From Prevotella aff. ruminicola Tc2-24 (GTDB taxonomy: Bacteria > Bacteroidota > Bacteroidia > Bacteroidales > Bacteroidaceae): a DNA stretch of 64,000 nucleotides. The notes beneath the pieces are model-generated. The model was not told the DNA's origin, did no database searches, and saw only the letters and a program-made list of their open reading frames with translations. Positions within the stretch are counted from its first letter, which is position 1, and the number at the start of each line of letters is the position of its first letter. The translations under genes were made by a program, and so were the position numbers. Below, piece by piece: positions 45,311 to 55,038 of the stretch. The stretch spans positions 712,472 through 776,471 of the forward strand of contig NZ_FOIQ01000001.1 of assembly GCF_900110895.1 (NCBI RefSeq). The letters run 5' to 3'.

Positions 45311-46612
45311 ATGCACATTAACACAAGATACGTCCACAAGTTCCTCATAACTGCAAGCATAATCCTTATAGGATTCCTCGTCTATCAACATTTCAACAGG
45401 AAAGAGACAAACGACATACAGCGTGTTGTCCTATGTATTCCTGTATATGGGCAGAGCCTCGCTTTGGGAGAAGAGGCCGTCAGAATAACAGACTTTGACA
45501 GTCTAAGAATTAGAAACAACGGAAGAATCGTCACAGAGAACCTGGACCATGCGTTCGGCTATTATGACCACAGTAGTATATTAAAGCAAAACATCAAAAG
45601 GCTTCTCCACTATGACAAGAAAGCCTTTGAGTTATCTGTATATGGCATGGCAGAGACATTGGTCCGTCAGCTAGGGGTAGATACTCTTATCTGTATCTTC
45701 CCGGGAGGCCATGGAATGAACACCATATCGGATCTGATGAAGCCATCTGAACCTTACAACAAGTTCATTAGTGAAGTTGCACATGCCTACAAGAAAGCGA
45801 AGGAAAAGGGATGGGAGTTCTTTGTTCCTGCCATCTGTTGGATGCAGGGAGAGTCGGATATTGCCAACTACCCCGATTACGACTATAAGAAAGTGTTCAG
45901 ACAGATGTACCATAACCTTAATACAGATATTAAGCATATCACCCAGCAGAAAGAAGATGTACGTATGATCTGTTACCAAACAAATGTTATCACCAAGGGA
46001 GAGCGATACATGCCCAATCACTATGAGGGTACAGAGGCGCGTACGCCAGAAGCACTCATGGAACTTGTCAGGGATGACACGCTCGTATGGGCAAGTGGAC
46101 CAACCTACCCATATTCTTTCGTAAGGGATGTGCTACATATCGACGCCATAGGTCAGAAGCGACTCGGTAACCTTGCGGCCAGATCGGTCCTGGGTATTCT
46201 ACGCAAGGAGAAAAGAAATACAGGTGTGGTTCCCACCGAAGCAATTATCAATGGTCATGACATCCGCATTCTTTTTCAGGTACCCCATCCCCCACTTTGC
46301 ATAGACACAAATAACGTCACGAAAGTAGCCAACTATGGTTTCAATGTTATACGAAATGACAACACGGACATCATCTCTGAAGTCAGATTGGATCGCGACA
46401 CAATCGTTATCAAATGCAAAGAGTCGCCTATTGGGTGTAAGATCCGATACGCTATCAATGGTGAACGTAACAAGAGTGGTTGGAAAATTGGACCAAGAGG
46501 AAATCTACGCGACTCGCAAGGCGATAACGACTCCATCAGCATCCAAGGGAAACGATACCCCCAACATCACTGGTGCTACCAGTTTGAGATAATGGGTAAA
46601 CAAAAAAAGTGA
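45311..46612 (+). CDS. SASA-type (sialate O-acetylesterase-like) SGNH esterase
   Basis: 433 residues with one N-terminal anchor helix (about 12-26). The SGNH blocks are PVYGQSLALG (Ser nucleophile), FPGGHGMN, CWMQGESDIANY (Gly/Gln-Glu motif) and DVLHIDAIGQKRLG (Asp/His). These enzymes remove O-acetyl groups from glycans. The C-terminal 120 residues look like a beta-sandwich carbohydrate-contact domain. With the deacetylase it could edit acetylation placed by the neighbouring acyltransferases. The gene ends 4 bases from a convergent GT4 stop. Confidence 0.8.
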   Translation: MHINTRYVHKFLITASIILIGFLVYQHFNRKETNDIQRVVLCIPVYGQSLALGEEAVRITDFDSLRIRNNGRIVTENLDHAFGYYDHSSILKQNIKRLLHYDKKAFELSVYGMAETLVRQLGVDTLICIFPGGHGMNTISDLMKPSEPYNKFISEVAHAYKKAKEKGWEFFVPAICWMQGESDIANYPDYDYKKVFRQMYHNLNTDIKHITQQKEDVRMICYQTNVITKGERYMPNHYEGTEARTPEALMELVRDDTLVWASGPTYPYSFVRDVLHIDAIGQKRLGNLAARSVLGILRKEKRNTGVVPTEAIINGHDIRILFQVPHPPLCIDTNNVTKVANYGFNVIRNDNTDIISEVRLDRDTIVIKCKESPIGCKIRYAINGERNKSGWKIGPRGNLRDSQGDNDSISIQGKRYPQHHWCYQFEIMGKQKK

Positions 46613-46616
46613 CAGA

Positions 46617-47768
46617 CTATTTCACGACACTCTCATAAAAGACCTCCCACTTTTTCATGATGACAGACGGTTTATATACCGTTGCTGCCGCATAAGCTTT
46701 CTCACCCATCGCCTTACGCTCTTGATCATGGGTTATCATCCATTCTATCTTCTTCGCAAGATCCGCCACATGCCCCTTCTCAGCCAACAAACCAGTCACA
46801 CCGTCCTCTATGATCTCCCTCGGACCAGATGGGCAGTCAAAAGAGACACAAGGAACACCACATGCCATCGCTTCTATCAATACCAGCGGGCGCCCCTCAT
46901 ACTCTGAGCTAAGAACCAGCATCTGACTCTTCTTATACTCCTCATATATGGTCTTCACGGGTTCATGTATGACCACACGTCCCTGGAGATGACTTTCTTG
47001 AATCTGCCTTTCCAAGGCCGCTTTCAGATCACCCTCACCGTATATATCCACATGCCACTTCGGATATTTGTCGGCTATCATTGAAAAAGCGCTAATGAGT
47101 CTGTCGATTCTCTTTTGTCCATTCAATCGTCCCACACAGATGATACGTCCCTCCTCTTTTGGCACATCGTCAACTACATCCGGATAATGTGTTACAGGAT
47201 TAGGGATAACCGTTACATGGTCAGAATGTTTTCTCCAATGCTGGGCATCATTCTCTGTCAGTACCACCAGATGGGCACACTTTCGGAACTGATTCAAGAA
47301 ATGTCGATAATAGAACCTTGTCAGTTTTACAATAATACCATTACCTGTATTACCAATCTTTTTAGTGATAAAATCATATGCATTATGGAATTCAGCGATA
47401 ACAGGTATCGACTGTGCTGCATCCAAGACCACATTTATCAGAAACTGCCAATCAGACGCCAACACCACAACATCTGGCTGAAAATCTTTGAAGGTCTCCC
47501 TCAACGCGTTCCTCAACTGATGCTTCAGATGAAAGAAATGGTATAATCGTAAAGGAATCGGGAATCTTGATAAGGTAAAGAAACGGCAATCCAGATCCTT
47601 TAACAGGACTGAAGGGTTTAGCTGAAATGGCACAAGATGCGTTCCCTGCTCATACGACACCAACATGACCTGATGTCCATGATTAGACATGTAGTTCGCC
47701 TTGTCGATAATCACGCGTTCCGCGCCACCGACCAGTGCAAATGACCGATGTATAATCAACAACCTCAT
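46617..47768 (-). CDS. GT4-family glycosyltransferase
   Basis: 383 residues, GT-B fold. N-terminal acceptor loop VGGAERVIIDKANYM; donor half with VGRLNGQKRIDRL, YGEGDLKAAL and SSEYEGRPLVLIEAMACG (EX7E), then FDCPSGPREII. It shares this last segment closely with the GT4 proteins at 49699 and 52714, so the three are paralogues. Overlaps the upstream GT2 gene by four bases. Confidence 0.88.
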   Translation of the reverse strand: MRLLIIHRSFALVGGAERVIIDKANYMSNHGHQVMLVSYEQGTHLVPFQLNPSVLLKDLDCRFFTLSRFPIPLRLYHFFHLKHQLRNALRETFKDFQPDVVVLASDWQFLINVVLDAAQSIPVIAEFHNAYDFITKKIGNTGNGIIVKLTRFYYRHFLNQFRKCAHLVVLTENDAQHWRKHSDHVTVIPNPVTHYPDVVDDVPKEEGRIICVGRLNGQKRIDRLISAFSMIADKYPKWHVDIYGEGDLKAALERQIQESHLQGRVVIHEPVKTIYEEYKKSQMLVLSSEYEGRPLVLIEAMACGVPCVSFDCPSGPREIIEDGVTGLLAEKGHVADLAKKIEWMITHDQERKAMGEKAYAAATVYKPSVIMKKWEVFYESVVK

Positions 47769-48829
47769 ATCCAGCGAATTGCCTTACCGATTATATAAGA
47801 TAGTCGTACACACATCCAGACAGGCAATGAACCCAGAATCTTGAAGAACAAATTGACAAGCCGATAACGCTTAAATTTGAGGATTTGCGCGTAAGTGGAA
47901 GGATGACGTAGGTTTTGGCAAATTTCTTTATCTGTTAGTTCCCCATCAAATCGCTTACGATGTCTTAGAGCTATACAGACAGCACGGAAATCTTGTTTAA
48001 GCATCCTTGCACAATGGACACAATAGAAAGGACGGTCAACATATTGAAAAGAGTGTTCTAGCATAATACTATTTGCTTCAAACCACTTTTTTATACTTTT
48101 TACAGGTATCCGTCCCCCTCTAGCGCTATCCATGATAGATCCTTCTCGTTTTAAATAATTATATGTAACATTTGGCATTAAGACAGCTACTTCCACTAAT
48201 GGATAATAATCATAAAAGAAAAGGATATCCTCACATGTTATAGGGTAGAAATGAAGATTATTTTTCCTTATGAACTCTATGCTGAATAATATATTCCATG
48301 ACGTAAAACTTACATGGCGTCTATGATCTTGACAGACAAAATCTGCGAAAGCATCTTTCCCTTTTAACACTCTATATGGTTGTTCGGGGAAAGAATGTTC
48401 AACTCGATGCGTCTTATCGTACACAGTCCTAGCAACCGTATGCACTACATCTGCATGATGTTTCTCTGCCTCAGGGACCATAATACTGATGGTCTCGGGT
48501 TCAATATAATCATCAGAATCAATAAAGTACAAATACTTACCACTTGCATGGTCAATCGCAGTATTACGAGCCTCCCCGAGTCCCTTATTCTCACTATGAC
48601 GAATTATCCTTATGGCCGATCCTCTTGGATGTTCAATTTGCAAATGTTTTACAATATCCATAGAGTTATCAGACCCACAATCATCCACGGCCAATATCTC
48701 TATGTTATCATATGTTTGATCTAAAACAGAAAGCAAACTCCTTTCTATAAAGGAGCCCACATTGTATATCGGCATACCTATAGAAACTAGAGGCATGCTA
48801 TTCTTTGAGTTGTCATATTGTTCTTCCAT
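47765..48829 (-). CDS. GT2-family glycosyltransferase
   Basis: 354 residues, GT-A fold. LVSIGMPIYNVGSFIERSLL, then AVDDCGSDNS and YFIDSDDYIEP with the metal-binding DSD. Paralogous to the GT2 proteins at 51685 and 54001; all share the C-terminal pattern HPxSxxxIxxFKRYRxxNL. The 5' half of this gene has clearly lower GC (about 30 percent over 48181-48300) than the next gene (about 47 percent over 49141-49260), which suggests separate acquisition. Confidence 0.88.
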   Translation of the reverse strand: MEEQYDNSKNSMPLVSIGMPIYNVGSFIERSLLSVLDQTYDNIEILAVDDCGSDNSMDIVKHLQIEHPRGSAIRIIRHSENKGLGEARNTAIDHASGKYLYFIDSDDYIEPETISIMVPEAEKHHADVVHTVARTVYDKTHRVEHSFPEQPYRVLKGKDAFADFVCQDHRRHVSFTSWNILFSIEFIRKNNLHFYPITCEDILFFYDYYPLVEVAVLMPNVTYNYLKREGSIMDSARGGRIPVKSIKKWFEANSIMLEHSFQYVDRPFYCVHCARMLKQDFRAVCIALRHRKRFDGELTDKEICQNLRHPSTYAQILKFKRYRLVNLFFKILGSLPVWMCVRLSYIIGKAIRWI

Positions 48830-48841
48830 ACAATTATGAGA

Positions 48842-49603
48842 TTATTTCTTGAACTTCCACGGCATCAAGAAAACTTCCGCCTTACGGACGAGACGCTGCC
48901 CAAACAGTTTGACAAGGAAAGCACGAGCACGATAATAGGCTTTCGCCTTTGGTGAGAACCAAGAGTTCTGATAATGATGGATGGCATAGGTATAAGGAGT
49001 TATCTCTACCTCACGAGAATCAAAGACCTTCGGTGAGAAGAATGCGTCGTTAAACTCCAACACCTCCCTCTGCATATCCAATTTGCGGATGTTCAAACTA
49101 TCGCCCAATGAGAGCACACGTATTGGCTTGATCCGCTCTATCTGCCTGATCATGATATCAGGAACAGTCTGGATATTCAGGCTTCCATCTTCATTGATAA
49201 ACGGACGATCTGTATAGTAGTCCAGACAAGCCTTTATCCAGTCGCATCCCTTCTCGGCGCCCATGATAGCCGCTTCTGGGGTCTGCGCTTTCTCTGCTCC
49301 CATGAAATAAGGGAGATCAAGCAAGTCGTCAAAACTCTTAAGCACCTCCACATCGGAATCCAAATAGATTCCACCCATGTGATACAAAGCAAAGAAACGG
49401 ATATAGTCTGCCGCAAAAGCATACTTTTTCTTCTCAAAAGCCTGTTTCACCCAAATAGAAGAATTCAGGTCAAACCGATTCGTATCCCATAGGATAACCT
49501 CATAATCTGGGAGATGTTGCTCCCACGTTTTGAGACATCTAGCGATCTTAGCAGGATATGGGTCACCACTTAACCAACAGAGATGTATGATCTTCGGTAT
49601 CAT
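48842..49603 (-). CDS. GT32-family glycosyltransferase
   Basis: 253 residues. It starts IPKIIHLCWLSGDPYPAKI and has the GT32 metal site GGIYLDSDVEVLKSF (77-91), with DYIRFFALYHMGGIY before it. GT32 members transfer mannose, galactose or similar to polysaccharide. It has its own promoter at 49647-49678 and heads a three-gene leftward unit. Confidence 0.88.
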   Translation of the reverse strand: MIPKIIHLCWLSGDPYPAKIARCLKTWEQHLPDYEVILWDTNRFDLNSSIWVKQAFEKKKYAFAADYIRFFALYHMGGIYLDSDVEVLKSFDDLLDLPYFMGAEKAQTPEAAIMGAEKGCDWIKACLDYYTDRPFINEDGSLNIQTVPDIMIRQIERIKPIRVLSLGDSLNIRKLDMQREVLEFNDAFFSPKVFDSREVEITPYTYAIHHYQNSWFSPKAKAYYRARAFLVKLFGQRLVRKAEVFLMPWKFKK

Positions 49604-49646
49604 AAGGCTTTCAGTTAAAGTATCATTCCTTTTCTAATTCTACTGG

Positions 49647-49678
49647 CAAAGATACAAACATTTTTTTATTCAAGCAAA
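49647..49678 (-). promoter_or_regulatory. Promoter of the GT32-GT2-GT4 unit
   Basis: On the minus strand, TTTG (complement of 49675-49678) and TATCTTTG (complement of 49647-49654) are 20 bases apart; the ATG is 43 bases further. Confidence 0.7.
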
Positions 49679-49698
49679 TTTTACTAAGCCAAATACCA

Positions 49699-50823
49699 CT
49701 ATTTCCGAGACAGGTGTTCAAACAGCTCTTTCCAAAGTGGCAAAATACGATCGGCCTTATACCGTTGAGAAGACAAGATCCCCGCTTGTCCCATCCTCTG
49801 TCTCAAGCCAGAGTTCTCCATCAACAAACAAACCTTTTCAACGAATTCCTCTTCACTACGGTCATGAACCAAGAAACCATCAATACGGTCTGAGATAATA
49901 TCTGCCGGACCGTACGGACAATCGAAGGCGACAACAGGCAGGCCACAACTCATGGCCTCAGGAAGGACCAAACCGAAAGGCTCAAAGCGGGAGGTCAACA
50001 AAAGGATTGAATTCTCCTTGTATCGATTAAAGATATCCGGAGTAGGATCATGAACGACAATGTTCGCTTGCATCTTTTTTATCACAGGCAACAATCTGTC
50101 CTGCTCCTCTCCATATCCTCCATACAAATGCAGTTGCCAGTAGGGACATCGTTGATGTATCTTCTTCCATATCCGCAAAAGAGTTGATATATCCTTCTGG
50201 GTAGAAAAACGTCCCACAAAGATTGCAGACATCGCTTGACAATCGCTATATGAATCCGTATTATTAAGCGTCACCATATTCGGAATCACACAAACCCGAG
50301 GATTGATCTCCCGCCAGTCTTCTGCATCACCCTCCGTCAAGGCGACCACCATCTGAGCAGCCTTGACATCACGATTGTTACAAGCCACCTTGAAACGGGT
50401 ATAGAAATCTGAGCCAAGAAATTCATGGGCACGACGAGAGGTATGTGACTCATACACCAAAGGTATATCACCCTTTACCTTGACAATAGTGCTTACCAAC
50501 TCTGCTCTTGTACACACAATAACATCCGGACATACTTCTTGTATTTTCTGACGCAGACGTTGCTTGTACATACGGTTTAGTCTTAACCGTTTGATAAGTC
50601 TCACCAGTCCATGATTTTGGTACTGCCGATGGAGTTGTATTCCAAGATCATAGAAACGGACCTTAGGATTTATCGGATAAGGCAATTGGTGGCTTCCTTG
50701 GTTCAAGGTTACAAGACACACCTCATAGTCCGCCAGAGTTGCCAGGAGATTTGCTTTCTCTATCAACACTCTCTCCAATCCTCCCCAGATGGCAAGAGCA
50801 TCATTTACATACATGATTCTCAT
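49699..50823 (-). CDS. GT4-family glycosyltransferase
   Basis: 374 residues, GT-B fold. Acceptor loop WGGLERVLIEKANLL; donor half VGRFSTQKDISTL, LYGGYGEEQDRL and TSRFEPFGLVLPEAMSCG, then FDCPYGPADII. Paralogue of the GT4 proteins at 46617 and 52714. It overlaps the upstream GT2 gene by four bases and ends just before the promoter of the GT32 unit. Confidence 0.88.
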   Translation of the reverse strand: MRIMYVNDALAIWGGLERVLIEKANLLATLADYEVCLVTLNQGSHQLPYPINPKVRFYDLGIQLHRQYQNHGLVRLIKRLRLNRMYKQRLRQKIQEVCPDVIVCTRAELVSTIVKVKGDIPLVYESHTSRRAHEFLGSDFYTRFKVACNNRDVKAAQMVVALTEGDAEDWREINPRVCVIPNMVTLNNTDSYSDCQAMSAIFVGRFSTQKDISTLLRIWKKIHQRCPYWQLHLYGGYGEEQDRLLPVIKKMQANIVVHDPTPDIFNRYKENSILLLTSRFEPFGLVLPEAMSCGLPVVAFDCPYGPADIISDRIDGFLVHDRSEEEFVEKVCLLMENSGLRQRMGQAGILSSQRYKADRILPLWKELFEHLSRK

Positions 50824-51674
50824 GGTTGCGGATTTAGTAGATTATCCTCTCTATCCTCATAATGGTCTTGTTTGGAAAAAATGCGCGTAATACCTCTACT
50901 CTGTATTCTGACATGTTGGACAAAACTCTGCCATAACGAATGAGAACCTATCGTGCCGTATCCAGTCACAGGACGGGCTTTTCGGTGATAAAGGAAGGCA
51001 ATTTTTCCATACGGTTTCAATGACAACGCCAAGGATCCGTCTTCACCTCGGCGGATATCAGTTCGGATTTTGACACTTCTGGCATACTCCGTATTAAAGG
51101 CAAAAACCATCCCACGGACACATAGCTCTGGACGTTTAAAATGCTGCACATATAAGAAAGCATCCCGAACCAGTTCAAAAAGGAACAGTCCAAATGAGGA
51201 ATGGTTCTCATCTGGGAAGAAACTCCAGAAAGAACTGACACAGGAAACACCTGGTTTTATCAGCTTCGACATCATCAGATCAATGTATCGAGGCGGATAG
51301 AGTGTATCCGCATCTATACAGAAATGAAACTTTCCACGGGCATGCGTCAACCCGCATTGTCGAGCGAAGCCTGGACTCTGTCGGGTCTCGTTGAAATAAG
51401 GCAGTCCTACACGCTGATAGACTTCCTCTGTCCGGTCTCCAGAATTATTATTTACACCAAGAATCTCTATTGGATATTGGGATGTCATTTCACTCAAAGA
51501 CCACAGACAGGCGGCTAGTCGTCTCTCTTCGTTATAGGCAATGACCACTATCGATACGAGAGGATTTTCGCTCTGCTTCTGGGCTAGACGAGTCTTGATA
51601 TCGTCAAGCACATCGTCAGGCATTTTGTCAAAAGACTTCCCGTAAATTGAAAGATATTTATCATACCACGCCAT
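50820..51674 (-). CDS. GT2-family glycosyltransferase
   Basis: 284 residues. VVIAYNEERRLAACLWSL at about 43-60 and the metal site CIDADTLYPPRYI. It differs from the other GT2 proteins in this island (no conserved HPxS C-terminus), resembling the EpsH/AglK-type branch. A long helical start precedes the GT domain. Confidence 0.85.
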   Translation of the reverse strand: MAWYDKYLSIYGKSFDKMPDDVLDDIKTRLAQKQSENPLVSIVVIAYNEERRLAACLWSLSEMTSQYPIEILGVNNNSGDRTEEVYQRVGLPYFNETRQSPGFARQCGLTHARGKFHFCIDADTLYPPRYIDLMMSKLIKPGVSCVSSFWSFFPDENHSSFGLFLFELVRDAFLYVQHFKRPELCVRGMVFAFNTEYARSVKIRTDIRRGEDGSLALSLKPYGKIAFLYHRKARPVTGYGTIGSHSLWQSFVQHVRIQSRGITRIFSKQDHYEDREDNLLNPQP

Positions 51675-51684
51675 ACAAAAAAAA

Positions 51685-52710
51685 TTAAGATTGTCTCTTA
51701 CATTGATTTATACACCATACAGTAGCCACACATAGAGAGGGCGGAAGTTTACCCAACACATATAATAGCAGATTACGCATGCGCATCTGACGAAAAGAAC
51801 ATATCTGGCGAAAAGAAGCCGGATGTGAAAGCATATCCCTCACCTCACGATTTGAGACCGAAGGACTTATATGTCTTCGATACCTGATAATGTGACAAGC
51901 CATATACAAGTCCGTCATCACGACATAATAGCACCGACGGGGATAATACTCTTTATCACATAAGCGTAGGGAGGATCTCTTCAGATAGTCAATCGTCTCC
52001 ATATTCTGTATAATCTCTCGTTTCTCTATCATCTCTCTCTTCTGATAATGCGAAAGAGAACCTTCTCGACAACGATAGCAGTAGGTAACATTAGGTAGCA
52101 AGACTGCACGGGAGACTTCTGTTATCAAATCAAGAACAAATGCCATATCCTCCCAATAATTCGTTTCGATAAAGCGAAGTCGTTTCTCACACAACAACGC
52201 CAATTTCACCACGAAGTTGCACGCAGAAGCCTGGATTCCCCCATACCGGCGATAGGCATAATCGGCCAACTGATCTTTCTCAAGCAACAGAAGTGAAGGA
52301 TACAAATATAAAGACTTATGGCCTGACAGTTCTATCTTTTCATATGAACCGAAAACAACCTCTGCATCATATTTCCGGACCTGACTCATCAAAAGTGAAA
52401 TGCAATTCTCGTCGATAGTATCATCGGCATCCATGAAATACAGGAAAATACCTTGGGCCTTCTCAATAATCCTGTTCCTTGAGACTGCCACCCCCCTGTT
52501 CGTTTTATGTGACAGGATATGTATATCATCCCCCCGGGAATGTTCTCGTTGGAACTTACGAACGACATCCATCGAACGATCCGTACAACCATCATCTACG
52601 ACCAAGAACTCTATCGAGGCATACGACTGATTCAAGGCAGACAACAAAGACTGAGTCAAATATGCCTCTGCCTGATAGACTGGGATTCCTATGGTCACGT
52701 CGTAATTCAT
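51685..52710 (-). CDS. GT2-family glycosyltransferase
   Basis: 341 residues. VTIGIPVYQAEAYLTQSLL, VVDDGCTDRS and YFMDADDTIDE (DAD metal site). Close paralogue of the GT2 genes at 47765 and 54001. Starts 3 bases after the upstream GT4 stop. Confidence 0.88.
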   Translation of the reverse strand: MNYDVTIGIPVYQAEAYLTQSLLSALNQSYASIEFLVVDDGCTDRSMDVVRKFQREHSRGDDIHILSHKTNRGVAVSRNRIIEKAQGIFLYFMDADDTIDENCISLLMSQVRKYDAEVVFGSYEKIELSGHKSLYLYPSLLLLEKDQLADYAYRRYGGIQASACNFVVKLALLCEKRLRFIETNYWEDMAFVLDLITEVSRAVLLPNVTYCYRCREGSLSHYQKREMIEKREIIQNMETIDYLKRSSLRLCDKEYYPRRCYYVVMTDLYMACHIIRYRRHISPSVSNREVRDMLSHPASFRQICSFRQMRMRNLLLYVLGKLPPSLCVATVWCINQCKRQS

Positions 52711-52713
52711 TTT

Positions 52714-53865
52714 CTATTTCAACTGAGAGAATAATAAAGTCCACTGAGATGCGATTTTATCCGCATCATACTTCCTGGAGCTCAAACGAGCATTCTCCGA
52801 AAAACGACGTCTCAGTTCTTCATCCCCCATCAGAGCCATCAGTTTCTTCGACAATGCATGAATATCATTGGCTGGCACAAGGAAACCATCATGACCATCA
52901 GAAATAATTTCATCAGGTCCTGTGTGACAATCAAAGGAAACGACAGGAAGCCCACAAGACATCGCCTCAATCAAGACTAGACCGAAACCCTCGAAGCGAG
53001 AACTCAAAATAAAGACAGAACTATTCATATACTCCTGACACACATCAGAAACAGCACCATTCAACAGACAGCGCTGGGGATCAACTCCTAAATCAGAAAT
53101 CAGTTGTCGGCACGACGACTGATCTCCCATGCCATAAATAGACAATTGCCAATCCGGGAACCGTTTCTCAACTTCCGCCCAGGCACGAATCAGCATATCG
53201 TAGCCTTTCTGATAGGCATAGCGTCCGATGGTTATCACCCTCTTTGTATGCACATCTGCTGAAGTTTTAGACTGAATGGGCAAAGGATCAGGAATAACTA
53301 CAACATTTGACAATTCCGGCCATGCGTCCTTATTTTTCTCTGTCAGAACGACAAGTCTGTCCAATTTTTTCAGCTTTTCAACCAAACTACCCATCCATAT
53401 TCTGGCAAAGACTTTCTTAAGAAGATTCGTATCATTTGCCTCAAAGTTACGATAATTCGATCTGTTGACGTGCAGTTCTCCAATCTTTTTACTGCCATCA
53501 TGGATACCTGTTATGAAATTAATCTCACGACGAAGCATGCTAATCGTAAAATCAGGTCTGATACGCATCAGTTCTGCCCTCAACATGCGTCGGAACTTCC
53601 ACTGTTTATGGAGATACAGAATAACCTTTTTGAAAAACGAAGCCGTCCACAGTTCTTCAAAACCCAGTTCCAGATTAACGACCTTTACTTGATCAGATAG
53701 AGGAAAGAATGACGAACGTCCCTTCCCTTCCGTCACAATTATCGTCACATCGTGTCCGAGATGCTCCGCGAAGTAGCTTGCCTTGAATGAAACAATTCGC
53801 TCTACCCCTCCAGCAGAATACAAGGCAGGTGTACAATATACGATCTTATATTTGGGATTTTTCAT
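52714..53865 (-). CDS. GT4-family glycosyltransferase
   Basis: 383 residues, GT-B fold. Acceptor loop YSAGGVERIVSFKASYF; donor half TIGRYAYQKGYDML, YGMGDQSSCRQL and SSRFEGFGLVLIEAMSCG, then FDCHTGPDEII. First gene of a four-gene leftward unit. Paralogue of 46617 and 49699. Confidence 0.88.
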   Translation of the reverse strand: MKNPKYKIVYCTPALYSAGGVERIVSFKASYFAEHLGHDVTIIVTEGKGRSSFFPLSDQVKVVNLELGFEELWTASFFKKVILYLHKQWKFRRMLRAELMRIRPDFTISMLRREINFITGIHDGSKKIGELHVNRSNYRNFEANDTNLLKKVFARIWMGSLVEKLKKLDRLVVLTEKNKDAWPELSNVVVIPDPLPIQSKTSADVHTKRVITIGRYAYQKGYDMLIRAWAEVEKRFPDWQLSIYGMGDQSSCRQLISDLGVDPQRCLLNGAVSDVCQEYMNSSVFILSSRFEGFGLVLIEAMSCGLPVVSFDCHTGPDEIISDGHDGFLVPANDIHALSKKLMALMGDEELRRRFSENARLSSRKYDADKIASQWTLLFSQLK

Positions 53866-53890
53866 CCTCCATCAGATTATGAATACATCG

Positions 53891-53921
53891 CAAATGTACT
53901 AATTATTATCGGAAAAACAAA
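53891..53921 (-). promoter_or_regulatory. Promoter of the leftward GT4-GT2-GT2-GT4 unit
   Basis: On the minus strand, TTTG (complement of 53918-53921) and TACATTTG (complement of 53891-53898) are 19 bases apart, 25 bases before the ATG. Confidence 0.65.
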
Positions 53922-53937
53922 AAAATCAGGCAGATTA

Positions 53938-53969
53938 TTTGGGGGATATCAAAAAAATGGCTACCTTAG
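53938..53969 (+). promoter_or_regulatory. Promoter of the rightward GT unit
   Basis: TTTG at 53938-53941 and TACCTTAG at 53962-53969 are 20 bases apart; the -7 box has one mismatch (A for T). The ATG follows at 54001. Confidence 0.55.
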
Positions 53970-54000
53970 CACAATAAAATCAAAACGGCTACTGTCTAAA

Positions 54001-55038
54001 ATGGGAACAACTTACGATGTAACAGTCGGAATACCCGTCTACAATGTTGAGCATTACATCCAGAAATGCTTGCTATCGATATTGAATCAGACATTTGACG
54101 GCAATCTGGAAATTCTGGTTGTCAACGACTGCTGCACAGACAAAACGATGGAGATCATCAGAGAACTACAAGAGACCCATCCCAAAGGACAGCAGATCTT
54201 TTGTCACACCCAATCAAAGAATCTGGGTATTGGCATGTCCAGAAACCTGATTATCAAGAAAGCACAAGGCAAGTATTTGCTATTTGTGGATTCCGACGAT
54301 TATATCACCCCAGACTGTATACAGAAGCTATATGCAGAAGCAGAAAAAAATCAGGCAGAGGTCGTTTATGGTTCAGTCAAGACGATAAACACTAACGTTG
54401 AACTCAGCTACCTCTCACAGCCATATAAGGTTTTCAACAAACCCGACGAACTGGCCTCCTATGCATTCCAGAATCTCCATGAGAACCTGCGGAATTATAT
54501 CTGGAACACGTTATTTCTTGTCAGTTTCTTAAAAGAACAACAGCTTGAATTTCCTCAAAGTCGTTTCCATGAAGACGTGATTTTCAGTACTGACATGGTG
54601 CCGTTAGTAACTAAAGCCATATTACTCCCTGATGTCACCTACTATTACGTAATCCGAAATAACTCCCTATCGAACCTTCAAGGAAGAAATACCATCAATC
54701 TGCAAGAGATTATGGAGTTCATAGATATCTACACTTACGTCAAGAACAAAAACCAATCCTTGAAGGGGAAACCCTACTATGAAGCCAGATGCGCCAGGAG
54801 TATGACGCAGATGCTATATATCGTTTCCGGACTTATCAAAAACAGGAAGATCATCACCCCTGCTCTGACAAACAAAACGATCAAAGACGCGATGAAACAT
54901 CCTGCCTCTCTATTAGAGATTATGACCTTCAAGAGATATAAGATGGCCAATCTCGCATTCTACGTACTAGGAGTCCTGCCAGGATGGCTTACCGTCTTCA
55001 TCATCACTGTCATTGCCAAATACAAACACCTGCTATGA
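54001..55038 (+). CDS. GT2-family glycosyltransferase
   Basis: 345 residues. VTVGIPVYNVEHYIQKCLL, VVNDCCTDKT and LFVDSDDYITPD. Third member of the island's GT2 paralogue set, with HPASLLEIMTFKRYKMANL near the end. Overlaps the next gene by four bases (ATGA). Confidence 0.88.
   Translation: MGTTYDVTVGIPVYNVEHYIQKCLLSILNQTFDGNLEILVVNDCCTDKTMEIIRELQETHPKGQQIFCHTQSKNLGIGMSRNLIIKKAQGKYLLFVDSDDYITPDCIQKLYAEAEKNQAEVVYGSVKTINTNVELSYLSQPYKVFNKPDELASYAFQNLHENLRNYIWNTLFLVSFLKEQQLEFPQSRFHEDVIFSTDMVPLVTKAILLPDVTYYYVIRNNSLSNLQGRNTINLQEIMEFIDIYTYVKNKNQSLKGKPYYEARCARSMTQMLYIVSGLIKNRKIITPALTNKTIKDAMKHPASLLEIMTFKRYKMANLAFYVLGVLPGWLTVFIITVIAKYKHLL

Noticed and set aside
46600..46650. Intrinsic terminator between the convergent SASA esterase and GT4 genes
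   Set aside because: Only a 4-base gap exists and the best local pairing is 4 bp with mismatches.
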